Assembly (NCBI RefSeq): GCF_002556545.1 | Contig: NZ_CP022685.1 | Coordinates: 248,001 to 312,000, forward strand | Length of the DNA stretch: 64,000 bases | DNA from: Streptomyces formicae | Lineage (GTDB): Bacteria > Actinomycetota > Actinomycetes > Streptomycetales > Streptomycetaceae | Direction: 5' to 3' | Part shown: positions 53,492-62,793 of the stretch, in pieces | Layout of the letters: each line of letters starts with the position of its first letter | Numbering within the stretch: the first letter of the stretch is position 1 | Translations under genes and position numbers: made by a program | The notes under the pieces: generated by a model | Database searches by the model: none | What the model was told of the DNA's origin: nothing | The model's input: the letters and a program-made list of their open reading frames with translations, nothing else

Positions 53492-53866
53492 TCATCGGTG
53501 GGGCGGGCCGCGCGGCGCGGCGGCCGCGACGGCGTGACACGGCGGCGGCAGGACGCCCGTGGTGCGGGCGTCGGGGCCTCCGCAGGCGCGGTGCGGCGCC
53601 GCGTCGAAGGCCCTGCGCGCGGGGCCCGCGGGCCCCGGTCCCGGGATGTGGGCGTCGACGCGGTGTGCGGGAGCGACGCGGAGTGCCGGGACGTCGTCGG
53701 GAGAGACCGAGCCCTGCTCGTGCACGACGGTCAGGTGGTGGGCGCCCGGCGCGTCGCCCGGTGCTCCGTACGCGGTGGTGGCCGCGGGGACGAAGAAGGC
53801 GAGGACGGTGACGACGAGGGCCAGCGCGGACGCGGCCAGGCGCGCGGAACGGGTCTGCTGCGCCAC
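53492..53866 (-). CDS. Small secreted or membrane-anchored protein of unknown function
   Basis: About 125 residues from a GTG start with a GGGG-rich stretch before it; an ATG at 53905 or 53887 is possible. A single hydrophobic helix near the N-terminus (LAASALALVVTVLAFFVPAA) followed by a His-, Pro- and Ala-rich exterior (VVHEQGSVSPDDVP). I recognise no family. Same strand as secDF, 89 bp upstream of it, so the two could share a transcript. The start lies near three copies of ATCCGCTGC in tandem (53884-53908). Confidence 0.42.
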   Translation of the reverse strand: MAQQTRSARLAASALALVVTVLAFFVPAATTAYGAPGDAPGAHHLTVVHEQGSVSPDDVPALRVAPAHRVDAHIPGPGPAGPARRAFDAAPHRACGGPDARTTGVLPPPCHAVAAAAPRGPPHR

Positions 53867-53976
53867 GCGTGCCCCCGTCCCCTTCATCCGCTGCATCCGC
53901 TGCATCCGCCGGGCCCTGCGGACCCCGCTTTATTCGCCCCGCTCAACGTACGGGCACCCCGGTCCGTTCCTCGATC

Positions 53977-55011
53977 TCACCCCCCGTACTCCACCAGGCT
54001 CGTCGGCACCACGATCTGCCGGGGAGGGCGGGGCTCGGCCCTCTCGTCGGCCGCGCCGCTCCCGTGGTCGCGCAGGCGGTCGAGCAGGAGGCGGCCGGCC
54101 GCGCGGCCGAGCTCGTCGCTGTCGTACGCGACGAGGGTGAGCGCGAGGCCGAGCGCGTCGGCGAGTTCGAAGTCGTCGAAGCCCGCGAGGGAGACATCGG
54201 CGTCGGCGGCGCGGATGGCGCGGAACGCCCCGATGGTGTTGCGGTTGTTGGAGCAGAACAGCGCGGTGGGCGGCTCGGCCAGCGCGAGCAGTTCGGCGGC
54301 GGCGCGGGTGGCCTGGTCCGGTTCGGTCTGGCCCTGGCGTATGTGACGCGCGTCGGCGGCGAGACCCGCCGCGGCGAGGGCCGCGTGGAAGCCGCGCAGG
54401 CGTTCGGTGCCGGTGTGCACGGCGGGCGGCGAGCCGAGGAAGCCGATGCGGCGGTGGCCCCGCTCCAGGAGGCGGGCGGTCGCGTCACGGGCGCCGCCGA
54501 AGTCGTCGACGAGGACGCAGTCCGCCGCGAAGCCCTCGGGGGGCCTGCTGGCGAGGACCACCGGCACCCCGTCGGTCACGGCCGATGCCAGGTGGCGCTG
54601 GTCGGCGCCCGCGGGCACCGCGATGATCCCGTCGACGCGGCGGGCCACCAGGTCGGCCACCAACTCCCGCTCGGCCTCCTGGTCCTGTCCGGTGTTGCCG
54701 ATGACGGTCTTGAGGCCGTCGCCCGCCACGACGGAGTCCACGCCGAGGGCGAGGCGCGAGTAGAAGGGGTTGGCCAGGTTCGTGACGACGAGCCCGACGA
54801 GCCCCGTGCCACGGCCCAGGCGCAGGCTGCGGGCGACCTCGTTGGGCCGGTAGCCGAGCGCGTCGGCCGCGGCGCGCACCCGCTCGCGCGTGGCGGGGAG
54901 CACCTGCGGGTCGTCGCGCAGGGCACGTGACACGGTCATCGCGCTGACCCCGGCCCGCTCCGCGACGTCGCGGAGGGTGGGCTGCCCGCCCTTGGGGTGC
55001 GGTCCGGGCAT
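53977..55011 (-). CDS. LacI-family transcriptional repressor
   Basis: About 344 residues. The N-terminal HTH and hinge are textbook: PTLRDVAERAGVSAMTVSRALRDDPQVLPATRERV and ALGYRPNEVARSLRLG; the remainder is a periplasmic-binding-protein-like sensor (VTNLANPFYSRLALGVDS, GIIAVPAGADQRH, LERGHRRIGFLG, NRNTIGAFRAIR). It is last in the operon encoding the mannoside ABC transporter and glycosidases, so it is their likely repressor, released by a mannose-containing sugar (inference). Confidence 0.9.
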   Translation of the reverse strand: MPGPHPKGGQPTLRDVAERAGVSAMTVSRALRDDPQVLPATRERVRAAADALGYRPNEVARSLRLGRGTGLVGLVVTNLANPFYSRLALGVDSVVAGDGLKTVIGNTGQDQEAERELVADLVARRVDGIIAVPAGADQRHLASAVTDGVPVVLASRPPEGFAADCVLVDDFGGARDATARLLERGHRRIGFLGSPPAVHTGTERLRGFHAALAAAGLAADARHIRQGQTEPDQATRAAAELLALAEPPTALFCSNNRNTIGAFRAIRAADADVSLAGFDDFELADALGLALTLVAYDSDELGRAAGRLLLDRLRDHGSGAADERAEPRPPRQIVVPTSLVEYGG

Positions 55012-55046
55012 GGTGATGGTGTCCCTTCCGTTCCGTCCAGTGCTTC

Positions 55047-55106
55047 TTCCGGTGATCGCTCCGGTGCTCTCTCCGGCGCTGGTTGCGGTGCTGGTTCCGG
55101 TGCTCG
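55047..55106. repeat. Five imperfect 12-bp tandem repeats
   Basis: Units of the form TTCCGGTGCTSG (S is C or G) at 55047, 55059, 55071, 55083 and 55095, filling half of the 117-bp gap between the ROK and LacI genes. No reading frame of either neighbour covers them. Confidence 0.7.
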
Positions 55107-55128
55107 GGCTCGCGTCCGCTGTCGCCGG

Positions 55129-56007
55129 TCAGTTCTCCTCGGCGGCGTACGCCGCCGCACCGACGAGTGCCGCGTGCTCGCCGAGCCCCGCGGCGCGCAG
55201 CGTGACGGGAGTATCCCCCAGTCCTGCGCGCAGCGCGGGCCGCACCAGGTCCCAGGACGCGGCCATGGCGCCGCCCACGACGAGCACGGTGGCGGCGAAG
55301 TCGCGCGCGTACGGGGCGAGGACCGCGCCGAGCGTGGTGAACGCCCCGTCCAGGACGTCGCGCGCGTGCCGCTCCCCCGCCCGTGCGCGCTCCGCCACAT
55401 CGCTGACGTCCACGGCACCGTCGCCGTAGCGCGCGAGGACGGCCCGGCGCGACACCGAGTCCTCCAGGGGCCGCCCGCCCACCCGGACCAGATCGATGCG
55501 GCCCTCGGGCGGGATCCCGGGCCCCTGCCTGCGGATGTCCCCGTCGACGAGGAAGGCCGAGCCCACCCCGGTGCCCAGGGTGATGCCCGCGCAGCGTTCG
55601 TGTCCGCGCGCGGCGCCCGCGTGCCACTCGCCGAGCAGGAAGGCGTGCGCGTCGTTGAGGAACACGGCATGGGCGGGGCGCGGCCACACGCCGTCGAGCA
55701 ACACCGCGCGCACGTCGATGCCGTACAGGTCGTCGAACTTGCCGACCCCCTCGAAACGGGCGATGCCCTTGTCGTGGTCGAAGGGTCCCGGTACGGCGAC
55801 GCCCCACACCAGGCCCTCGGGCGCGGCCAGGTCGGTGGCACAGCGGACCACCGCGCCCAGGACGTGTTCGGCGCGGCCCTTGGCGTCCAGCGGGCGCCGG
55901 ACGGCGCGGGCCACGGTCGCCGTCCCGGGGTCGACGAGGGCCGCGGTGACATGGGTGCCACCGAGCTCGATGACCGCCCGCAGACGGCCCGGGGCCGCGC
56001 TCCTCAT
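55129..56007 (-). CDS. ROK-family protein (sugar kinase-like)
   Basis: About 292 residues. The phosphate-binding opening is AVIELGGTHVTAALVD (ELGGT in place of the usual DxGGT), followed by WGVAVPGPFDHD, VFLNDAHAFLLGEW (ND catalytic region) and LGTGVGSAFLVDGDI. The zinc-binding CxCGxxGCxE found in most ROK kinases is missing; the equivalent stretch is GGRPLEDSVSRRAVLARYG. It overlaps the preceding isomerase stop (ATGA). In this operon it may phosphorylate mannose or a related hexose, or serve only as a sensor. Confidence 0.82.
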   Translation of the reverse strand: MRSAAPGRLRAVIELGGTHVTAALVDPGTATVARAVRRPLDAKGRAEHVLGAVVRCATDLAAPEGLVWGVAVPGPFDHDKGIARFEGVGKFDDLYGIDVRAVLLDGVWPRPAHAVFLNDAHAFLLGEWHAGAARGHERCAGITLGTGVGSAFLVDGDIRRQGPGIPPEGRIDLVRVGGRPLEDSVSRRAVLARYGDGAVDVSDVAERARAGERHARDVLDGAFTTLGAVLAPYARDFAATVLVVGGAMAASWDLVRPALRAGLGDTPVTLRAAGLGEHAALVGAAAYAAEEN

Positions 56008-57725
56008 GCGCCTGTGTGGGGGCGCGGTGTGCCCGTCTGGGGCCTGACCAGCGCCTTGACGACCGTGACCGGGGCGTCGCCGATCGCCGTGAGCCGGTAG
56101 GGGCCGACCGCCGCGGGCACCGTCATCGTCTCCGCGTACGCGAGGGTGAGCCGCTCCCCCGCCGCCGTGTGCAGCAGCACGCCCTCGCCCTCGACGACGT
56201 TCAGGACGTGGAAGCGGCCCGCCGTGTCGTCGGGGAGTTCGGCGTCCACGTCCAGGACGTTCCTGCGCACCTCGTAGAACATCTCGTCCAGGGCGCCGAT
56301 GAGCTCCTCGCGCCAGCCCGTGCCGTGCCGCAGGGTGCGCGGTTCCTGGACGAGGTCGCGGGCCACGGCGTCGCCGCGCCTGCGGGTCTCCAGGTTCGCC
56401 AGGCCGTGCTCGTAGGGGAGTTGGCGGGGCTTGCCGTCGGCGTCGGGGCGCAGCCAGTCGTAGAGGCGCAGGCTGTAGAGGTAGGGGGTGGCGCTGATCT
56501 CCAGGACGAGGTTGCCCGCACCGCTGGCGTGCGGGGTGCCCGCCGGGATCATGAAGAGCCTGCCCTGTTCGGCGGGGAAGGTCAGGACGTGGTCGGCGGG
56601 GTCCATCGGCACGCCGTCGTGCGCGGCCTCCTCGATCTCCTTGCGGAAGAGGTCGATGTCGGCGTCCTCGCGCAGACCGAGGAAGACACGGGTGTCCGGG
56701 GAACCGAGGGTCATGTAGTACGTCTCGTGCTGGGCATAGGGCCAGCCGAACCGCTCCCGCATGTACGGCTCCTTGGGGTGGCAGTGCACCGAGAGGTCGC
56801 CGCCGCCCACCGTGTCCAGGTAGTCGAAGCGGATCGGGAAGGAGGTGCCGAAGCGGGCGCGCACCTGGGGGCCGAGCAGGGCGTCGGGATGCAGGACGCA
56901 CAGCAACTGGAAAGGGATCTCGGCCTGTTGGCCCACGTGCGGGCCGATGAGGACGCCCGCCTCGGGGGCGATGAGTTCGTAGCCGAGGGCGGTGTTGCGC
57001 GCGCCGGGGGCGAAGCCGAGTTCCCGCTGGGCCCAATGGCCGCCCCAGGGCGTGGAGTTGAAGTAGGGCCTGGTGCGCACCGGTCGGCGGGCGAGGGCGG
57101 CGAGGGTGGCGCGCAGCCCGTCCCCGTCGATCCAGGTGGGCCGGTGGGGGTCCTGCACGTCGAGCCAGCCGTCGACGCCGGGGGCGAGGGTGTCGCGGTG
57201 CCGGTCGAGGACGGGCCAGTCGATGTAGAAGAGCCGCCTCAGGTCACCGACGGCGTGCGGCAGTCCGAGGTTGTGTCCGGCACCCGCGGCGACGGCCGCC
57301 TCCGCGTACCGCTTGGGCAGGTCGGCGTACCAGAGCACGTCGTGCGGCAGCAGCGCGGCACCGGGCCCATATACGAGGACCAGTTCGCGGTCCCGGGGGT
57401 CCGGTGGCAGCGGCAGGTCGTCGAAGAGTTCGCGCAGGGTGTTCTCGGCGAGTCGGCAGAAGTAGGGGTCGTCGGTGTCGTCGGTGCGGCGGCGCACCTC
57501 GGCGGGCGGGGCGTGGTGGGCGCGCAGGTCGAGCGGGACCACCGCGATGCCGTACGCGTCCAACTCCGCGGCGAGCCGGGCGGCGAGGCCGTCCCAGTCC
57601 GCCGTCGGCGGGCCGTCCACGGCGACGGTCGCGGACCCTCGGGGCAGTCGGGCGGCCACGGCGGGCCAGCCCGTGGCAAGGACGGTCCCCGGTGCCGGGG
57701 CGTGGCGCGGGTCGAGCCGGTACAC
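56004..57725 (-). CDS. Class I mannose-6-phosphate isomerase
   Basis: 573 residues, longer than the usual 300-400. GTG start with AAGGAG six bases upstream. The C-terminal half has the cupin metal site: VHCHPKEPYMRE (QxHPxK-like), then FMIPAGTPHASG as the second His loop, and LRPDADG near the end. The N-terminal half (1-200: LVYGPGAALLPHDVLWYADLPKR) resembles a P-loop-like kinase fold in its position and is an extra domain typical of this Streptomyces group. It converts mannose-6-P to fructose-6-P, feeding glycolysis. It sits in the GH38 operon. Confidence 0.87.
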   Translation of the reverse strand: MYRLDPRHAPAPGTVLATGWPAVAARLPRGSATVAVDGPPTADWDGLAARLAAELDAYGIAVVPLDLRAHHAPPAEVRRRTDDTDDPYFCRLAENTLRELFDDLPLPPDPRDRELVLVYGPGAALLPHDVLWYADLPKRYAEAAVAAGAGHNLGLPHAVGDLRRLFYIDWPVLDRHRDTLAPGVDGWLDVQDPHRPTWIDGDGLRATLAALARRPVRTRPYFNSTPWGGHWAQRELGFAPGARNTALGYELIAPEAGVLIGPHVGQQAEIPFQLLCVLHPDALLGPQVRARFGTSFPIRFDYLDTVGGGDLSVHCHPKEPYMRERFGWPYAQHETYYMTLGSPDTRVFLGLREDADIDLFRKEIEEAAHDGVPMDPADHVLTFPAEQGRLFMIPAGTPHASGAGNLVLEISATPYLYSLRLYDWLRPDADGKPRQLPYEHGLANLETRRRGDAVARDLVQEPRTLRHGTGWREELIGALDEMFYEVRRNVLDVDAELPDDTAGRFHVLNVVEGEGVLLHTAAGERLTLAYAETMTVPAAVGPYRLTAIGDAPVTVVKALVRPQTGTPRPHTGA

Positions 57726-57783
57726 ACGTTCTCCTTCGCGCGGACATGACGGCGGACATGACGTGAGGAGGGGCTGAGGCGTT

Positions 57784-60700
57784 TCAGGGGCGTACGAAGA
57801 GGACGGCGGTGGTGCCGAGGGCCGGGATGTGGACCGTCACCTCGCCGTCCACGCACGGCAGTTCGTATCCGGCGGCGCCCAGGAAGGTCGCGCGGTGCGC
57901 GGCGGCGACCGGGAAGCGGGCGCGGACCCGGCAGGCCACCGACTCCTCGGCGAACGACTGCAGGCGCAGCAGGACCTCACCGGACGCGGGCGTGGTGACA
58001 CCCACCAGGCGCACGCGCGGGTCTCCCACCTCGGCGAAGGCGTGCTCCCGCGGCCCCTCGCCCACCGGGCCGCGGGCCCGCACGGCCCGCAGCGGACGGC
58101 TCCAGGCCGCGGCCGTGCGCGGGCCCAGTCCTTCGGCGGACGGCGCGCAGGCGATGCTGTAGCGGTAGGTGAACTCGAAGCCCTGCGCGCTGGGGAAGTT
58201 GGTGTCCCAGAGGTTGTTGTGGATCCAGGAGAAGACGGTGGCGGGCTCGTCGTGGCCCAGGGTCGTGGGGAACGGCGCGTACGGCAGGGCGATGTTGCCG
58301 AACTGTACGAGCGGGGCGTCCTGGGTGGACCAGGCCACCGCGAGCGTCTCGTCGCGCAGGGTCACCCAGCGCCGCACGGCCCGCATGTGCAACGCGGAGC
58401 CCGGTACCACCGGCAGCCCGCTGCCGGTCGCGCCGCCGGATGCCTCCATGCGGACGGTCGGGTCGTCGAAGGAGAAGGGGAAGGCGAAGTAGGCGCTCTC
58501 CTTGCCCATCGTGGCGTCCTTGTCGAGCCGGTTCTCGATGTCGAGGCGCGCGACGCCGTGCGGCAGGGTGAGCGTGGTGCGCAGCCGGTTGGCGCCCACG
58601 GGGCGGGTCTCGTAGGTGAGTGATTCCGCGGTGGGTGTGGAGCGGCGGGCGATCAGCGCGGCGGGCGGGGCCACGGCGCGGGCCCCGAGGTGTTCGAGGC
58701 GCTCGGAACCCGTCGTACGGCTGGAGTTGTGGTTGAAGGCACCGGCGGTGGTGTAGCTGTCGTGGAGGTAGCCGTTGAAGCCGACGACGGCGTCCTCGCG
58801 GACGAGTTCGCGTCCTGTCGACTTGTCGATGACCGAGGCGACGCAGGCGTGGGCCAGGTCGACGCGGACGGCGAGGTGGTCGTTCTCCAGGAGGGTCGGA
58901 TCGGGGTGGGCGAGCGCCTCGGCGGCGGTCTCGGCCGGGTCCTCGCGTTCGGTGCCGCCGGTCGGGTTCCAGCCGGTGGCGGCCTTGACCGTGACGGTGT
59001 CCTGCTCCGCGTCGGCGTGCGCGGGGTCGGCGCTGATGTCCAGGCGCACCGATCCGGCGGGCGGCACGTCGTCGACGCGGACGAGGAGGAAGCGGCCCGC
59101 GTCGCGGTGGTCGTCGTTGGTCTGCGCCCTTTCCTCGTACGGGAGTCGGCGTCCATCGCGCGCGTCGGTGACGCTGACCCGCCGGTCCAGCGGGACCGTG
59201 CTCTCCGGCAGGAAGACGTGGACGACGTCGGTGCGCGGCCAGGAGCAGGTGTTGACGACGTGGTAGGCCGCGGCGGCGCCGGGCGGTGCGATGAGCCGCT
59301 GTCCGAGGCGGGCGCTCGCCTTGGCCAGCAGGGCGTTGCCTTCGTCGTGGGCGCGCATGGCCTGCCCGTACTTCCAGTGCCACTGGTGCTCGCCGGAGTG
59401 GCCGCCCTCGTCGCCGTGGGTCCACGGGTCGCCGGCGCCCCAGGTGTGCTCGTCGAAGAGCGACACCGCCTCGTAGACCCCGGCGGCGTCCTTGCCGTCG
59501 TCCTCGGCCCCCGTGGCGCCGAGGAGGGCGGCGAACGTGCCGATGGTCTGGGCGTCGGCGACCACGGACTGGGCGGTCCTGGCCAGGGACAACGGGCGTG
59601 CCCCCGAGCCGACCCCGTCGACCCACCAGTCGGTCCAGTCGCCCTCGAAGGTGCGGATCTCGTCGCCGAGCCTGGCCTCGGCGTCGGTGAAGAAGTCCTC
59701 GTTGCGGGAGAGCCGCAGCCGGGGGTAGGCCCAGGTCTCGTTCCAGCGGCGGACGGTGTCGGCGATGATCCGGCGGGGCGGCGCGTTGTCGCCGAACTTG
59801 CCCTGGACGCGCAGGTGGAGGACGTCCCACGGGTAGGGCTCGCGCTTGATGTCGACGTGGTCCATGGCCCAGCCGAAGATGCCGCCCCGGTAGGGGTAGG
59901 GGTGGGTGGCGAGGGAGTTCAGATAGGCGGGCAGCAGGTCGTCGACGTCGGCGTAGTCCGTGTCGAAGCCGAGCAGCGGGCCCTCCATGTAGGCGAGGCC
60001 GTGCGGGGTGTCGGTGACCCACACCAGGACGCTGTTGCCGCTCGGCGCGCGCCACCGGAAGAGGCGGGGCAGCTTTTCGCCACCGACCAGGTGGGGCACC
60101 GAGCGTCCGGCCCAGTTGTGCGCCACGGAGAGGTACTTGACGCCCGCCCCGGCGAGCGCGTCGACGAGTCCGACGACCGCGCCCGGCACGTCGGTCTGCA
60201 TGGCGGAGGTGAACTCGACGCCGTGTTCGTCGCGGAGGTCGTGGGCCAGGCGCAGGAGTTCGTGGAGTTCGTCGGTGGAGCAGGTCTCGGTGTGCAGGTT
60301 GAAGGGCAGCGCGGTCAGTTCGATGCGGCCCTCGCGGACCCGGCGTACGAACTCCTCGACCTGCTCGGCGGGGCGCGCGTCCGCCCACTGCCGGAAGGAC
60401 CACAGCGACTCGACGCACCAGCGGAAGCGGGACTCGGCGGGCCAGTCGTCGGTGGCCCGGGTGAGTTCGAGGCAGGAGTCGAGGAACGAGAGGTGTTCGG
60501 CCAGGACGTGGCCCTGGGGGTCGGTGTAGCCGATGTCGAGGTGCGAGTGGTGCACCAGGTGGAGGGTCCACTGGCGCTGGGGGGTCAGCTGGATCTCGAT
60601 GCCCCCGTCCCGCCCCTCGGGGAGGCCGACGGTGACGCGGGTTGCCGTCTCGACGGCGGGCACCAGGAGCCGCACGGAGCGGCCGGGACCGGCGATGCGC

Positions 60701-60954
60701 TCGACGGGCAGCGCGGTGCCCGAGTCCGTTCGTACGCTCAACTCCGCAGGCAGGGAGGCACCGTTGACGGGCTCGACCCGCAGCGACTGGAGCAGGGTGC
60801 CGTCGTCCGCGCGGCGCAGCAGGGGTTCCTCGGTGAGCCGCAGCGCGGTGCCGTCCGCCAGGCCGCCCTCGGCGCCGACCACGCTGGAGCGCAGGCTGTC
60901 GCGTATCCGGTCGTTGTCCCAGTCGGTGGTGCGGACCAGTGCCCGTGTCGTCAT
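57784..60954 (-). CDS. GH38 alpha-mannosidase
   Basis: 1056 residues, full length for GH38. GGGAGG precedes the ATG. The catalytic domain begins with HLVHHSHLDIGYTDPQ; His 136, His 138 and Asp 140 are the HxHLD zinc ligands. Candidate nucleophile is Asp 255 in AMQTDVPG. YLSVAHNWAGRS, MDHVDIKREPYPWDV and FEGDWTDWW are further conserved stretches; the C-terminal beta-sandwich domains follow from about 600. No signal peptide, so it acts in the cytoplasm on imported oligosaccharides. It releases mannose from alpha-linked mannosides. Confidence 0.9.
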   Translation of the reverse strand: MTTRALVRTTDWDNDRIRDSLRSSVVGAEGGLADGTALRLTEEPLLRRADDGTLLQSLRVEPVNGASLPAELSVRTDSGTALPVERIAGPGRSVRLLVPAVETATRVTVGLPEGRDGGIEIQLTPQRQWTLHLVHHSHLDIGYTDPQGHVLAEHLSFLDSCLELTRATDDWPAESRFRWCVESLWSFRQWADARPAEQVEEFVRRVREGRIELTALPFNLHTETCSTDELHELLRLAHDLRDEHGVEFTSAMQTDVPGAVVGLVDALAGAGVKYLSVAHNWAGRSVPHLVGGEKLPRLFRWRAPSGNSVLVWVTDTPHGLAYMEGPLLGFDTDYADVDDLLPAYLNSLATHPYPYRGGIFGWAMDHVDIKREPYPWDVLHLRVQGKFGDNAPPRRIIADTVRRWNETWAYPRLRLSRNEDFFTDAEARLGDEIRTFEGDWTDWWVDGVGSGARPLSLARTAQSVVADAQTIGTFAALLGATGAEDDGKDAAGVYEAVSLFDEHTWGAGDPWTHGDEGGHSGEHQWHWKYGQAMRAHDEGNALLAKASARLGQRLIAPPGAAAAYHVVNTCSWPRTDVVHVFLPESTVPLDRRVSVTDARDGRRLPYEERAQTNDDHRDAGRFLLVRVDDVPPAGSVRLDISADPAHADAEQDTVTVKAATGWNPTGGTEREDPAETAAEALAHPDPTLLENDHLAVRVDLAHACVASVIDKSTGRELVREDAVVGFNGYLHDSYTTAGAFNHNSSRTTGSERLEHLGARAVAPPAALIARRSTPTAESLTYETRPVGANRLRTTLTLPHGVARLDIENRLDKDATMGKESAYFAFPFSFDDPTVRMEASGGATGSGLPVVPGSALHMRAVRRWVTLRDETLAVAWSTQDAPLVQFGNIALPYAPFPTTLGHDEPATVFSWIHNNLWDTNFPSAQGFEFTYRYSIACAPSAEGLGPRTAAAWSRPLRAVRARGPVGEGPREHAFAEVGDPRVRLVGVTTPASGEVLLRLQSFAEESVACRVRARFPVAAAHRATFLGAAGYELPCVDGEVTVHIPALGTTAVLFVRP

Positions 60955-60987
60955 GCGGATCCCTCCCGGGAGTGCGTGGGTGGTCGG

Positions 60988-61800
60988 TCAGCGGGCGGAT
61001 GCGGTGACGCCGCGCAGGAACAGGCCGCGGAACACCAGGAAGAGGACGAGGGTCGGGGCGGAGACGATGAGCGCACCGGCCAGGATGACGGGAGGACCCG
61101 CCGAGGAGTAGGCGTTGTTGAGCGTGGTCAGGGCCGCCATGACCGGCTGGACGTCGGGGCTGCGGCTGAGGGTGATGCCGAGGAGCAGGTCGTTCCAGAC
61201 GGCGGTGAACTGGAAGATGAAGGCGGCGCCGAGCCCCGCCTTCATCAGGGGGACGTGGATGCGCCAGAAGATCCGCGGGAAGGACGCGCCGTCGAGCAGC
61301 GCCGCCTCCGTCAACTCCGGAGGCATCGTGGTCAGCTGATTGCGGATCAGGAAGAAGGCGAAGGGCACGGCCCAGGCCGTGTAGACCAGCATCAGGCCGA
61401 TCCTGGTGTCGTACAGGTTGGCGTCCGCGTACAGGCCGAAGAGCGGCGCGAGGAACATCTGGAGCGGGAAGAGCGTGCCGGAGTAGATCAGCCAGAACCA
61501 GAACGCGGGCCTGGGGATCGGCAGGACGACGACGGCGAACGCGGCCATGGCCGCGACGAGCACCGCGAGCAGGCCGCAGACGACGGCGTAGAGCAGCGAG
61601 GACTGGAAGCTGTCGCCGATGCCCGCCACGTCCCACGCGGTGTCCAGGTTGTCCAGGAGCGCGAAGCCCTGGAAGGTCCACTCGGGTTTGCCCGCGTACT
61701 CGGCCGCCGGGGTCAGGGCGTTGACCACGAGGAGGTAGAGCGGGATCAGCCAGAGCAGCACGCATCCGGCGACGAAGACATGGCGCACTGTGCGTCCCAC
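60988..61800 (-). CDS. Carbohydrate ABC transporter permease (MalG type)
   Basis: About 270 residues, six helices, from a GTG start with GAGGAGG seven bases upstream. FVAGCVLLWLIPLYLLVVNAL is helix 1; ELTEAALLDGASFPRIFWRIHVPLM is the EAA loop that contacts the ATPase subunit. Paired with the next permease, it forms the membrane channel of a type I sugar importer. No ATPase gene is present; Streptomyces importers of this class share the MsiK ATPase. Confidence 0.9.
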   Translation of the reverse strand: MGRTVRHVFVAGCVLLWLIPLYLLVVNALTPAAEYAGKPEWTFQGFALLDNLDTAWDVAGIGDSFQSSLLYAVVCGLLAVLVAAMAAFAVVVLPIPRPAFWFWLIYSGTLFPLQMFLAPLFGLYADANLYDTRIGLMLVYTAWAVPFAFFLIRNQLTTMPPELTEAALLDGASFPRIFWRIHVPLMKAGLGAAFIFQFTAVWNDLLLGITLSRSPDVQPVMAALTTLNNAYSSAGPPVILAGALIVSAPTLVLFLVFRGLFLRGVTASAR

Positions 61801-61812
61801 GGCGGGTCCTCC

Positions 61813-62793
61813 TCAGCTCTGCACGGCGGTGGTGGAGGTGTCGGGCATCTGGCGGCGCAGGTACGTCCAGGACGAGGCGACGACGATGACCGAGAGGACG
61901 AGCGCGATGGCCGAGCCGTAGCCGACGTGGAAGAGCCGGAACGTCTCCCGGTACATGCTCAGGGCCAGGGTCTCCGAGGAGCGGGACGGGCCGCCCTTGG
62001 TGAGGATCCAGATCATGTCGAACGCCTTGAGGCTGTTCACGATGGCCATGCCGACCACCACGACGGACACCGCGCGCAGTTGGGGCAGGGTGATGTACCG
62101 GAACATCCGCCAGCCGCTCGCGCCGTCGAGTTCGGCGGCCTCGACGGTCTCGCGCGGGATGGCCCGCAGGCCGATCGCGAAGAGGACCACGTTCAGGCCC
62201 GTCGCCTGCCAGGTGCTCGCGACGATCATCGAGAGCGTGTTCTGCGGCCACTCCAGGAGCCAGGGCTGCGCCAAGCCGTCGAGGCCGACGCCGCGCAGCA
62301 CCTGGTTGACCGCCCCTTCGGAGGTCAGCATGAAGTTCCACAGGACGGCGGTGGCGGCGCCCGAGATCGCGAAGGGCAGCACGATGACCAGTTGGGCGAT
62401 CCGGCCGCACCGCATGCGGTGCGTGGCGACGGCGATCAGGAGCCCGGCGAGCACGGGGAGCAGCAGCGTCCCGGCCACCCACATCAGCGTGTTGAGCAGC
62501 GACCTGCCGAAGATCGGGTCGTCGGCGAGCCGCGTGTAGTTGTCGAACCCGGTGAAACTGCTGGTGAAGCCGTTGTCCTCGAAGAAGCTGCCGTACACGC
62601 TGCGGAAGAACGGATAGACGAGCAGCACGCCGACAAAGGCGAACGCGGGCAACGCCCAGGGCAGCGCGGCGAGCGGGCCGCCGAGCCTGCCGCCGCCCGT
62701 CTTGGCGGCCTGGTGCGGGGTGCGCACGGGCACCCTGCGTCGTACGTGTGTCGGCTTCGCCGCGCCGTGTGCCGGTGTCGCGGTTCCCGTCAT
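61813..62793 (-). CDS. Carbohydrate ABC transporter permease (MalF type)
   Basis: About 326 residues, six helices plus a basic N-terminal tail (KPTHVRRRVPVRTPHQ). The EAA loop is RETVEAAELDGASGWRMFRYITLPQL. The ATG overlaps the stop of the solute-binding gene (ATGA), and 12 bp separate it from the MalG-type gene. Together the two form the importer feeding the GH38 mannosidase. Confidence 0.9.
   Translation of the reverse strand: MTGTATPAHGAAKPTHVRRRVPVRTPHQAAKTGGGRLGGPLAALPWALPAFAFVGVLLVYPFFRSVYGSFFEDNGFTSSFTGFDNYTRLADDPIFGRSLLNTLMWVAGTLLLPVLAGLLIAVATHRMRCGRIAQLVIVLPFAISGAATAVLWNFMLTSEGAVNQVLRGVGLDGLAQPWLLEWPQNTLSMIVASTWQATGLNVVLFAIGLRAIPRETVEAAELDGASGWRMFRYITLPQLRAVSVVVVGMAIVNSLKAFDMIWILTKGGPSRSSETLALSMYRETFRLFHVGYGSAIALVLSVIVVASSWTYLRRQMPDTSTTAVQS

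Noticed and set aside
57977..62482. A 1501-codon open frame on the minus strand across GH38 and permease genes
   Set aside because: Out of frame with the conserved proteins and Arg/Pro/His-rich, which is the signature of a shifted reading in G+C-rich DNA.
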